A stretch of 64,000 nt of DNA. It comes from Chania fonticola_B. GTDB taxonomy: Bacteria; Pseudomonadota; Gammaproteobacteria; Enterobacterales; Enterobacteriaceae. This document shows, one piece after another, positions 53,209 to 60,836 of the stretch; position 1 is the stretch's first letter, and each line of letters starts with the position of its first letter. The stretch is taken from assembly GCF_048537545.1 (NCBI RefSeq), contig NZ_CP183218.1, one strand, 5' to 3'. A program made the position numbers and the translations under genes. Under the pieces are notes generated by a model. The model was given only the letters and a program-made list of their open reading frames with translations. It was not told where the DNA came from and made no database searches.

Positions 53209-55386
53209 TCAGGCTTGAGTTTCATTGACCAGTCGCTGATTGATGTAATCAATGGCTTGCTGCGGATCCATTATCTTGTTCACCACGTTGGTCACGCCCT
53301 GGCCGATAATGATCTCCGCATGGCGCAGGTTGAACAACTCGCCCTGTAAACCCCGAGATTCACGGATGCCGGTACTAGGATTATCCCGTAGCAGGTTGAA
53401 CCACGGATAGAGATGCAGGATGCGCTGATTCTGATAGATGCTGCGGTGGGCACTGTTACCGCCCAAAAGCACCAGATGCTCGGTAATTTCAGCCGAATAC
53501 AGCCAACGGAAGAACTGTTCTACCTGCGCCTTCTTATCACTGAAACGAGACATGCCTAACGAGCCACCGCCCATCTGCGGGATGTTGCCCGGAACTGGCG
53601 CGTAACCTATTGCCGGTGATAGAGGGCTGTGGGCGACGTCGTTGAACAGATTCATATACATGATCAGCATCGCCACTTGGCCTTGCTCAAACTGGGCCAC
53701 CGCAGCGTTCCACCATTCACTGTTGAGATTGGTGGTGACGGTAAGCTGTTGCTGATATTGCCGCAACGCTTCGATGGCTGATGTTGCCTCCAGTTGCACC
53801 GGTTTGTCTTGGTGCACTAGCCGCCCACCTAATGCGTAATAGCGCAGCAGAAACTCGGTAGCAATTAACCCGGAACTACCGAGAGTCGTTGATGAACCTA
53901 TCGGACGCTGCGGGTTACCGGGTTGATGAGTTGCCATGAAAAAGGCCGTAATGTCATCAAATTCGTCGAAACTGGTCGGGATCTTCAGTTCCTTGCCGGA
54001 TTTCTCATAGAACATGCGTTTGACCGTGGGGTCTTCGAACAGATCGCGGCGATAGAACAGCAACTGGGTGCTGGCATCAAACGGCAACGCATAGGCTTTG
54101 CCGTCAATCTGGCTGAAATGATGGCCAATTTCTTCCGAGAAGTTATCCAGTAGTCCCGTTAGCGCTGGGGAAATTTCTGCCAACGGCGTGAGGGCCTTTT
54201 CTGCAAACCAGGGGAGGCAGGCCATATCGATACGCAGCAAATCGTAATAAGGATGCAGATGCAGATTCGAGAGGATCTCAAACACTTCATCATAAGGATA
54301 AACCGCGAGATTCACCTTGATACCGGTCTGGCGATAGAAATGCGGCAACAGTTTTTTCAGCGCATCGGTGGAGGGGCTAGGCAAGATCAGCATATTCAGC
54401 GTTTCAACCTGCTCAGAAACGGCGGGCATGGGTTGAACGTCGAGAGCAAAGCCGCGGCTATCCAGTATCTGCTCATCGGCCAGTGTCACTAATCCGCAGA
54501 TATAACGGGCGATTTCCAGACCCAGCCGGGCGTAATCCATCTGATAGTGGTACTGATTGGCTACTACGGCGGGTTCGTTATCGCTGAGTTGCCAGATCGG
54601 CGGGCAGGGGACCGCGCTCCCCAGATAGGCCGCCTGCGTCAGGCAACGGGCTTTATCGCTGTCTTGAGCAATCAGTACCTGTGGCGGCTGGCCAGCAAAA
54701 AAAGCGAAAGCGGCGGTGTGACATTCACTGGCCGGTGATGGCACGACAGTGAGCTGGGTCGATGGGCTTAACTGTGCCAGCGTAGCTTTCAATGCCTCGA
54801 CAAAACACTGGCCGTTGGTATAAGCGAGTGGCTCACAAAGCACGCCAACGTGTGCGGGCTGAGCGCGGGCGATCTCGCTGGCAATGGCTTGGCCAGCCAG
54901 GCAAAAGTTCAGGTTGAATGTGGCCTTGGCCTGCGCTGGATGGCGATAGACAAACAGGATCTGATCCGCTGGCAGCCGCAGCGTCTGATAATAGCTTTCG
55001 CTGTCGGCAAGGCAGGAGACCGTAACGATGGTTTGGTAGGATTTTGCGGCCAGTGTCTGCAAGATATCTCTTTCGGCAGAGGGCAGATCGTTAGTGACGT
55101 AAAGATCCAGATCGCCTGGGAAAGAAGATCGTAACGATTGCTGAAGCCCGCGGTAGAGCTGGTGATACTGCTCACTGTTGATATCGGGCAGGATCAGCGC
55201 AACGCCACTGCTTTTGCTGGCGCGTAGCGACTGCGCCTGGGCATTAATTTGATAACCCATTTGCTGGGCGGCCTGTTTGACCGCCTCGATCTTTTCAACG
55301 CTGACATTGCCGCGCCCGTTGAGCACGTTGGAAGCGGTGCCATGAGATACCCCCGCCAGCTTCGCTATATCCTTGATAGTTGCCAT
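53209..55386 (-). CDS. LacI-type regulator fused to a solute-binding (SBP) domain
   Basis: A 725-residue cytoplasmic fusion. Residues 1-55 are a LacI helix-turn-helix (ATIKDIAKLAGVSHGTASNV with the hinge helix region LNGRGNVSVEKIEAVKQAA). About 56-335 is a LacI-type periplasmic-binding-like sensor (SSGVALILPDINSEQYHQLY). About 345-725 looks like an ABC sugar solute-binding protein (LLRIDMACLPWFAEKALTPL, KAYALPFDASTQLLFYRRDL, MGGGSLGMSRFSDKKAQVEQ). There is no signal peptide. The ATG at 55386 is chosen because it begins the domain and has GGTGGG upstream; the frame is open to 55461. It is divergent from a hydrolase-transporter pair that it probably controls. Confidence 0.85.
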   Translation of the reverse strand: MATIKDIAKLAGVSHGTASNVLNGRGNVSVEKIEAVKQAAQQMGYQINAQAQSLRASKSSGVALILPDINSEQYHQLYRGLQQSLRSSFPGDLDLYVTNDLPSAERDILQTLAAKSYQTIVTVSCLADSESYYQTLRLPADQILFVYRHPAQAKATFNLNFCLAGQAIASEIARAQPAHVGVLCEPLAYTNGQCFVEALKATLAQLSPSTQLTVVPSPASECHTAAFAFFAGQPPQVLIAQDSDKARCLTQAAYLGSAVPCPPIWQLSDNEPAVVANQYHYQMDYARLGLEIARYICGLVTLADEQILDSRGFALDVQPMPAVSEQVETLNMLILPSPSTDALKKLLPHFYRQTGIKVNLAVYPYDEVFEILSNLHLHPYYDLLRIDMACLPWFAEKALTPLAEISPALTGLLDNFSEEIGHHFSQIDGKAYALPFDASTQLLFYRRDLFEDPTVKRMFYEKSGKELKIPTSFDEFDDITAFFMATHQPGNPQRPIGSSTTLGSSGLIATEFLLRYYALGGRLVHQDKPVQLEATSAIEALRQYQQQLTVTTNLNSEWWNAAVAQFEQGQVAMLIMYMNLFNDVAHSPLSPAIGYAPVPGNIPQMGGGSLGMSRFSDKKAQVEQFFRWLYSAEITEHLVLLGGNSAHRSIYQNQRILHLYPWFNLLRDNPSTGIRESRGLQGELFNLRHAEIIIGQGVTNVVNKIMDPQQAIDYINQRLVNETQA

Positions 55387-55470
55387 TTTCCCACCGCTTT
55401 GAGCCGCCTGTTTTGATGCTAACACCGGCATGAGCGCTCCGCTATCTCGATTTCTATCCAAGCATGAAAT

Positions 55471-55484
55471 TTGGATCGTTCCAT
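55471..55484. promoter_or_regulatory. LacI-type operator near the regulator gene
   Basis: TTGGATCGTTCCAT matches a TTGGAACGTTCCAA palindrome at 12 of 14 positions, with the central CG seen in LacI-family sites. It lies 85 bases upstream of the regulator start and may mediate autoregulation. Confidence 0.55.
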
Positions 55485-55662
55485 AATTAAGTGACTGTTA
55501 TTTGTACTTAATTAAACCGATGTCACAAAATTGATGAAAAACGTAATAATGACCAAATGTTATTTTTAGTGAATTGATTTTGCTAAATATTAAATTAAAT
55601 TTTTGAAGCCGATCACCAATATGCATTGCAGTGTTAACCGTTTTTTGGCCTCGGGATTATTA

Positions 55663-55676
55663 TTGACACGTTCCAA
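55663..55676. promoter_or_regulatory. LacI-type operator overlapping the hydrolase promoter
   Basis: TTGACACGTTCCAA resembles the first site (shared CGTTCCA core). Its first six bases are a perfect TTGACA -35 box; a weak -10, CATGGT, follows after 17 bases at 55686-55691. Repressor binding here would block transcription towards 55754. Confidence 0.55.
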
Positions 55677-55753
55677 AATCACCTTCATGGTTCACCTTAA
55701 CGAAGGCGATAGGAACGATAGGTCAGTAATGTACTGAATAAAAAGGATAAAAA

Positions 55754-56575
55754 ATGAAAATACATTTCCTGGGATCGGCTGCCTCTGAAGGGATCCCTAA
55801 TCCGTTTTGCCGCTGAGAACATTGCCAACAGGCCCGTTTTCTCAAGGGGAAAGATCTGCGTACCCACTCTTCGGCGATTATTGATGATGTGATGTTGATC
55901 GACGTCGCCCCGGAGTTCAGCCAACAGCTGTTGCGTGATGGGCTGGACGCGAGTGGCTTCACCGACCTGCTGTTTACCCATACACATCCAGATCACTTCA
56001 ACGTCGGTGAGCTGTTTAGCCGAATGGAGGGGTACGGCTTCAATATCGACCATCCGCTGGAGATTTTTGGTAACGACCGGGCGATCAACGGTTGTGCTGC
56101 GGTATTACCGGGTTACAGCAAACAGCGTTTTGGTTTCCACTGCCTGGTGCCTTTTGTCACCGTAGAAAGCCATGGCTACAAGATCACACCGCTGCTGGCT
56201 AACCATGCCAAGTGGGAGCTGTGCTACGTGTATGTGATCGAAAAAGACGGCCAGACGATTTTTTATGGCCATGATTCCGGCTGGTTCCCTGAACTCACCT
56301 GGCAGTGGCTACAGGGCAAAGCGTTGGATTTGGTGGTGCTGGAATGCACCTACGGTTTCAACGGCGACGATCGCACTGACAATCATATGAGCCTGGAAAC
56401 CGTGTTTGCCGCCCAAGAGAAGCTGCGTGCGATGGAGTGCCTGCATTCAGGTAGCCAGATCGTGGTGTCACATATTTCTCACAGCGGCAAGTTGCTGCAT
56501 GAGGAACTGGTGGCGGCCTGTCGTGATAAAAACATCACCGTTGCGTATGACGGCCTGACCGTTAACGTGGCATAG
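55754..56575 (+). pseudogene. PhnP-like metallo-beta-lactamase-fold hydrolase, interrupted by an in-frame TGA
   Basis: The reading frame from ATG 55754 encodes a 273-residue homologue of PhnP (phosphoribosyl cyclic phosphate phosphodiesterase): MKIHFLGSAASEGIPNPFCR, then THTHPDHF metal ligands near residue 77, HDSGWF, VVLECTYG, VVSHISHSG and VAYDGLTVNVA, which parallels the PhnP C-terminus. Codon 21 is TGA (55814-55816), exactly where a CxCxxC zinc motif (FCR-x-EHC) needs its middle Cys. A TGC-to-TGA change explains it. The remaining frame is open. Translation might restart at 55889 but would lose the Zn motif. Selenocysteine is considered in the findings and judged less likely. Confidence 0.75.
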
Positions 56576-56586
56576 GGGGAGATCTC

Positions 56587-57821
56587 ATGGACTTTAACAA
56601 GACTCCTCGCCTGCTGATCATGATGTTTGTGCAGTATTTCATGCAGGGTGCCTGGAATATGACGATGGGCCTGGTGCTGAGTACCTACGGTATGGCGGCC
56701 ATTATCGGTTCATCCTATGCGCTGTTGGGGTTGGCAACGATACTCTCGCCGCTGTTTATCGGCATGGTTGCAGATCGCTTCTTTGCTTCTCAGAAAGTCA
56801 TGGCGATCCTGCACCTGATCAACGCCGGGGTGATCCTGTGTGTACCGCAGTTTATCGAGGCGCAGGACACTACCATGACGTTGGTGATGATCTTCCTGGT
56901 CGGGTTGCTGTTCTATCCGACTACCGCGCTGGCCAACAGCATCAGCTTTAGCCATATCAACGGCGTGAAGTACTTCCCGGTGATCCGCGTGTTTGGCACC
57001 TTCGGCTTTATGGCGATAGGTTTCATCATCGGGCAGATGGGATATTCCGGCGATACCATGACCTGGTACATTGCTTCGGCCGCTGGGGTAGGGTTGGGGC
57101 TGTACTGCTTTACCTTGCCGGATACACCGCCGAAGGCCAAGGGCAGCACCTTCACCCTGCGCGATCTGCTGTGCCTGGATGCGCTGTCGTTATTTAAAGA
57201 TCGTAACTTCTCCATTCTGATGCTGAGCATCTTTGTGTTGATGATCCCCAAAACCGCCTATTCCGCTATATACCTGTGTTCCTGAAAGCGCTCGGGTTTG
57301 ATAACGCAGCCTCCATGATGCAGGTAGGGATCGCCTGTGAAGTGGTGTTTATGTTCCTGCTTTCGTTCTTCCTACTGAAAGCGGGCTTCAAGGTGACGTT
57401 GATGATGGGCGCGGTGTGCTGGATCATCCGCTCGGTGCTGTTCTCTCAGGCGGCGCTTGACGCCAACATGACGTTTGTCCTCATTGGCCTGATGCTGCAA
57501 GGTTTCTGCTGGGACTTCTTCTTTACGGTAGGGGACATCTATGTCGACCGTAAAGCACGGCCCGAAATCAAAGCTCAGGCCCAGAGTCTGCGCTTTATCG
57601 TCTCCAATGGTTTTGGTTTGTTGTTCGCGTCCACCATTTGCGGCCAGATCTTCAACAGCACCGTGACTGAGCAGGGCCCGCAGGCGTTACCGCAGTGGGA
57701 AAGCTTCTGGCTGTTCTCGGCGATTATCGCCGCCGTTGTCTCGGTGTTCTTCTTTATTTTCTTTAAGGACGATCTTTCTAAACAGAAAACGCCGGCGGCA
57801 ATGAAGCCAGCGCAGCAATAG
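56587..57821 (+). pseudogene. Nucleoside:H+ symporter-like MFS gene with a frameshift
   Basis: Two overlapping frames encode the halves of one transporter of the NupG/XapB nucleoside symporter family. The first (56587-57285) has MMFVQYFMQGAWNMTMGLVL, RVFGTFGFMAIGFIIG and LDALSLFKDRNF, then ends after KTAYSAIYLCS. The second (from about 57276 to 57821) continues with PVFLKALGFDNAAS and WDFFFTVGDIYVDRKARPEI. One base is missing after 57266 (GC then TATATACC). Adding one base joins them into 411 residues (NupG 418). The gene follows the PhnP-like gene by 11 bases; both are broken, so the locus looks inactivated, or both are sequencing errors. Confidence 0.8.
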
Positions 57822-57829
57822 GAAGCAAC

Positions 57830-58543
57830 ATGGACAGCTGGTTATCGGTGCTGGGCGGGTTGGGGCCGCTCCATCTGGCGACGGTAGGCAAAATAGTCGC
57901 GGCGTTTGTTCTGGGGGGGGTGATTGGCCTGGAACGTGAATCCAAGGGCAAGCCCGTTGGGTTTAAAACCTGCGTGATTATTGCCGTCGCCAGCTGCGTA
58001 TTAACGGTGGTGTCGATTCAGTCTGCAGAGTATTACGCCGAGATATCCGTCAATATCCGTAGCGATCCCATGCGGTTGGCCGCACAGATTATCAGTGGGG
58101 TGGGCTTCCTGGGTGCCGGGGTGATCTTGCACCGCCGTGATGACGCCATTTCCGGTCTGACGACCGCCGCGATCGTTTGGGCATCGGCGGGAGTGGGGAT
58201 TGCCTGTGGGGCCAGTTTTTATTTGCACGCAATCTTGGCTACTGCACTGTTTTTACTGGCGATAAAAATCAGCCCCTATATTTTCCTGCTGCAATCGAGG
58301 GATCACTATCTGGGGAAGGTCAAAGTACGGCTGATACTCGATGAGCAGGCAGGGTTAGCCAGCTTGATGGCCCAGCTTAATCAGCAGAGAAACCTGATTG
58401 ATGCGATGACGATACGTGACGTCAAAAAGCACAAGATTGAAGTTAACTTTAAGCTAACGGTAAGGAAAAGGACGACCCTGGACGAACTGTATGGCACGTT
58501 GCGTGCTATGCAACACGTGTGCTTCGTTGCATTGGAGCATTAA
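57830..58543 (+). CDS. MgtC/SapB-family membrane protein
   Basis: A 237-residue protein with about five N-terminal hydrophobic segments and a soluble C-terminal domain (from about residue 160, VKVRLILDEQAGLASLMAQL). Family motifs: FVLGGVIGLERESKGKPVGF at segment 1, SDPMRLAAQIISGVGFLGAG, and GLTTAAIVWASAGVGIACG. MgtC proteins modulate the F1Fo ATPase and virulence in other bacteria. The start lies nine bases after the frameshifted MFS with an aggaag site, so it was likely cotranscribed. It is intact. Only the family is certain. Confidence 0.88.
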   Translation: MDSWLSVLGGLGPLHLATVGKIVAAFVLGGVIGLERESKGKPVGFKTCVIIAVASCVLTVVSIQSAEYYAEISVNIRSDPMRLAAQIISGVGFLGAGVILHRRDDAISGLTTAAIVWASAGVGIACGASFYLHAILATALFLLAIKISPYIFLLQSRDHYLGKVKVRLILDEQAGLASLMAQLNQQRNLIDAMTIRDVKKHKIEVNFKLTVRKRTTLDELYGTLRAMQHVCFVALEH

Positions 58544-58560
58544 CAGGTTTGAGTAGATCA

Positions 58561-58597
58561 AAAATGCCGGGTAGCTTAGCCAACCCGGCATTTTTTT
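58561..58597 (+). terminator. Intrinsic terminator of the accessory operon
   Basis: AAATGCCGGGT (58562-58572) pairs with ACCCGGCATTT (58583-58593), then T residues to 58597. It ends the MgtC gene and faces ybcJ. Confidence 0.9.
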
Positions 58598-58613
58598 CCT
58601 GGCGCTTGAACAA

Positions 58614-58826
58614 TCAGGCTTTAACCGTGACGTTCATGCCTTTGTAGCTGACCTTCTGGCCATCAACGATCTTGCAGCGCTTACGCGTTTCGACCTGACC
58701 GTTTACTTTGACCTGCCCTTCGGCGATCACTTCTTTCGCGGCACCGCCGCTGTCACACCAGCCCTGGAACTTCAGCAGATCGCACAGTTCGACATGAGGG
58801 TGACCTTCCAGATTGAAAATTTCCAT
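58614..58826 (-). CDS. ybcJ: S4-like RNA-binding protein YbcJ
   Basis: A 70-residue protein with an S4-type fold: LEGHPHVELCDLLKFQGWCD, then SGGAAKEVIAEGQVKVNGQ, the core S4 helices and strand, and KRCKIVDGQKVSYKG. It matches E. coli YbcJ in length. It likely binds RNA; the target is unknown. It is 11 bases downstream of folD. Confidence 0.94.
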   Translation of the reverse strand: MEIFNLEGHPHVELCDLLKFQGWCDSGGAAKEVIAEGQVKVNGQVETRKRCKIVDGQKVSYKGMNVTVKA

Positions 58827-58837
58827 ACTGCCTTAAC

Positions 58838-59704
58838 TTAGTTAGGTTGAACGTCGTGAAATTCCTCGCAGGCTTGCAAGGTATTTTGGATCAGTGTAGC
58901 AACGGTCATGGGGCCGACGCCACCTGGGACCGGAGTAATGAAGGCCGCACGTTCGCTTGCGGCTTCGAAGTCTACGTCGCCGACTACTTTACCACTTTCC
59001 AGGCGGTTGATGCCGACATCGATCACGATCGCACCCGGTTTGATCCAATCACCTGGAATAAACCCAGGTTTGCCCACGGCCACGATCAGCAGATCGGCAT
59101 TTTCTACATGGTGGCGCAGGTTTTTGGTAAAGCGGTGCGTGACGGTGGTGGTACAGCCCGCCAGCAGCAGCTCCATGCTCATCGGGCGGCCAACGATGTT
59201 GGAGGCACCCACTACCACGGCATTCAGGCCATAGGTATCGATGTTATAGCGTTCCAACAGGGTGACAATACCGCGTGGGGTGCAAGGGCGCAGTTTAGGC
59301 GCACGCTGGCACAGGCGGCCGACGTTGTAAGGGTGGAAACCGTCCACGTCTTTATCCGGGCTGATGCGCTCCAGCACCTTCACGTTATCAATGCCCGCAG
59401 GCAGAGGGAGTTGCACCAGAATGCCGTCGATCTCTTTATCGGCGTTTAATTTGTCGATCAGCGCCAGCAGTTCAGGCTCGGTGGTGGAAGCGGGCAGATC
59501 GTAAGAGCGGGAGATAAAGCCCACTTCCTCACAGGCCTTGCGCTTGCTGGCGACATAAATCTGCGAAGCCGGATTCTCACCAACCAGTACCACCGCCAGG
59601 CCCGGCGCACGCTTGCCAGCTGCCAGACGTTGTTTCACTTGCTCAGCCACTTCGTTTCTAACCTGCTGCGCAATCGTTTTGCCATCAATAATCTTTGCTG
59701 CCAT
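58838..59704 (-). CDS. folD: Bifunctional methylenetetrahydrofolate dehydrogenase / cyclohydrolase
   Basis: Interconverts 5,10-methylene- and 10-formyl-tetrahydrofolate for purines and formyl-Met. The 288 residues match E. coli. Motifs: SQIYVASKRKACEEVGF with the catalytic Lys, DGILVQLPLPAGID, KDVDGFHPYNVGRLC, VVGASNIVGRPMSMELL as Rossmann site, and TPVPGGVGPMTVATLIQNT. It heads the folD-ybcJ minus-strand pair. Confidence 0.97.
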   Translation of the reverse strand: MAAKIIDGKTIAQQVRNEVAEQVKQRLAAGKRAPGLAVVLVGENPASQIYVASKRKACEEVGFISRSYDLPASTTEPELLALIDKLNADKEIDGILVQLPLPAGIDNVKVLERISPDKDVDGFHPYNVGRLCQRAPKLRPCTPRGIVTLLERYNIDTYGLNAVVVGASNIVGRPMSMELLLAGCTTTVTHRFTKNLRHHVENADLLIVAVGKPGFIPGDWIKPGAIVIDVGINRLESGKVVGDVDFEAASERAAFITPVPGGVGPMTVATLIQNTLQACEEFHDVQPN

Positions 59705-59931
59705 CAGTGAGGAAATCCATCATTTAAGAAAAGCGGGGGATGGCGCTATTTTGGCAGAAGAGAGGCGCGCTGTCAGGCTTTCGATCGGGTTAATGCAGAG
59801 AATAAGCACACGATTGCGTCGCGGTTTAGACATTTTTTACACCAAAGGAATGATCCTCTACGCTTTTTTTACCTTCAGTCGTTTAGGCTTTACCCATTGC
59901 CCTGGCGTTTGGGGCCTATGGAGGCAGGATC
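59705..59931. other. Divergent region between folD and the small ORF pair
   Basis: A 227-base region with no gene and no clear regulatory motif. It must contain the folD promoter and that of the downstream small genes. Confidence 0.4.
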
Positions 59932-60144
59932 ATGCAGACGATTACTCGGCTCTATCCATTGCATCAAGCTGGTGGAAATCCACCAGATGAACAGCGGCAT
60001 ATTGGTGAAACGGTGTTTGATTCCTCACTGCATCCGACGCAGGTGGCGTTGTTGCAGGCATTACATCGGCTTTGTAAGCCGAAAGAGGGCCGTCCTTCCT
60101 GGAGCCAGCGCATGGCGCAGTGCTACAAAAGGGGCCGCCAATGA
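59932..60144 (+). CDS. Small hypothetical protein, first of a coupled pair
   Basis: A 70-residue hydrophilic protein (MQTITRLYPLHQAGGNPPDE, ending MAQCYKRGRQ) with no recognised domain, signal or membrane segment. It is judged real because GGAGG lies at a good distance before the ATG, and because its stop overlaps the start of the next gene as ATGA. No function can be proposed. Confidence 0.6.
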   Translation: MQTITRLYPLHQAGGNPPDEQRHIGETVFDSSLHPTQVALLQALHRLCKPKEGRPSWSQRMAQCYKRGRQ

Positions 60145-60452
60145 TGCGTAGCGCTCTTTTACTGTTGGCATTGCTGCTTGCTACGCCACTTTGCCTGGCA
60201 TCGATGAATGTCTTGCCAGCCAGTGAGTTGCCGAGGGCAATGCTGGCGCGGACCTGTAATGTGCTAAACGTTCCGCAGGCCGATTGGGGGGATATTAACG
60301 CCGTGGTGCGATCGGCTCGTGCCTGCTTGTCGCAAAAAGCAGGGCAGGGGCCAAACCCACGCCCACGCTTATTGGCACCGGCGGCTGAACCACAAGCGGT
60401 TGATGAGAAGGTATTGTGGCAGGGGATTAGCGTAGCCAGATCATCGCGTTAG
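60141..60452 (+). CDS. Small exported hypothetical protein, second of a coupled pair
   Basis: A 103-residue protein with an N-terminal signal peptide (MMRSALLLLALLLATPLCLA). The mature part has two cysteines about 24 residues apart (TCNVLNVP and ACLSQK), so a disulphide is possible, and a Pro-rich tail (GQGPNPRPRLLAPAAEP). The ATG at 60141 overlaps the previous stop (ATGA) and has aaaagggg upstream. It is probably periplasmic. The function is unknown. Confidence 0.62.
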   Translation: MMRSALLLLALLLATPLCLASMNVLPASELPRAMLARTCNVLNVPQADWGDINAVVRSARACLSQKAGQGPNPRPRLLAPAAEPQAVDEKVLWQGISVARSSR

Positions 60453-60527
60453 GGTGACTTATCATAGCTTTTGTGTGCGAAAAATCGCCATAAAACACCT
60501 CTGCCGCCGTCACATTGTCAAAAGGCA

Positions 60528-60555
60528 TTGACTCGATAACCTCTGACCGTATAAT
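60528..60555 (+). promoter_or_regulatory. Promoter of tRNA-Arg
   Basis: TTGACT (60528-60533) and TATAAT (60550-60555) at 16-base spacing, about 40 bases before the mature tRNA. Confidence 0.78.
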
Positions 60556-60594
60556 CCAACTCCGCAACCTCGGTTGCCGCATCCGCATTTCAAT

Positions 60595-60671
60595 GCGCCC
60601 TTAGCTCAGTTGGATAGAGCAACGGCCTTCTAAGCCGTAGGTCACAGGTTCGAGCCCTGTAGGGCGTACCA
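60595..60671 (+). tRNA. argU: tRNA-Arg (anticodon UCU)
   Basis: A 77-base cloverleaf including CCA. The acceptor pairs GCGCCCT with AGGGCGT; the D arm is AGCTCAGTTGGATAGAGC, the anticodon loop CTTCTAA reads AGA, and the T arm is ACAGGTTCGAGCCCTGT. It reads rare Arg codons and, as in E. coli, lies near folD and serves as an integration site: an integrase gene follows at once. Confidence 0.97.
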
Positions 60672-60681
60672 TTTTTACTTC

Positions 60682-60758
60682 TCCCAACGTCTACTCAAAT
60701 CTACTAAACCCCTCTATAATGCCTGATACAGCTGATATCACCGTATCCCAACGTCTAC
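60682..60758 (+). repeat. Direct repeats between argU and the integrase
   Basis: TCCCAACGTCTAC occurs at 60682-60694 and 60746-60758, 64 bases apart. The related GTAGACG recurs in opposite orientation at 62093-62099 after the integrase. These look like arm-type integrase binding sites. Confidence 0.6.
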
Positions 60759-60836
60759 CTAGTTCTACTGAAATCTACATGCATGTGGGGGTATATCTGG
60801 TGGTATGTCCAGGTTCAATGAAGTGGGGTACCCCCA

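Larger units (their letters stand above)
55387..55753. other. Divergent region with paired LacI-like operators
   Basis: The 367 AT-rich bases between the LacI-SBP gene and the hydrolase gene hold two similar dyads at 55471-55484 and 55663-55676. No gene is supported. Confidence 0.5.

Noticed and set aside
55814..55860. Selenocysteine insertion at the hydrolase TGA
   Set aside because: No stable hairpin of SECIS type lies within 40 bases after the TGA, and the next gene is also broken. Kept as a minor alternative in the findings.
57260..57290. Programmed frameshift in the symporter-like gene
   Set aside because: There is no slippery heptamer and no stable downstream structure; TATATA is a likely place for a simple deletion or a sequencing error.
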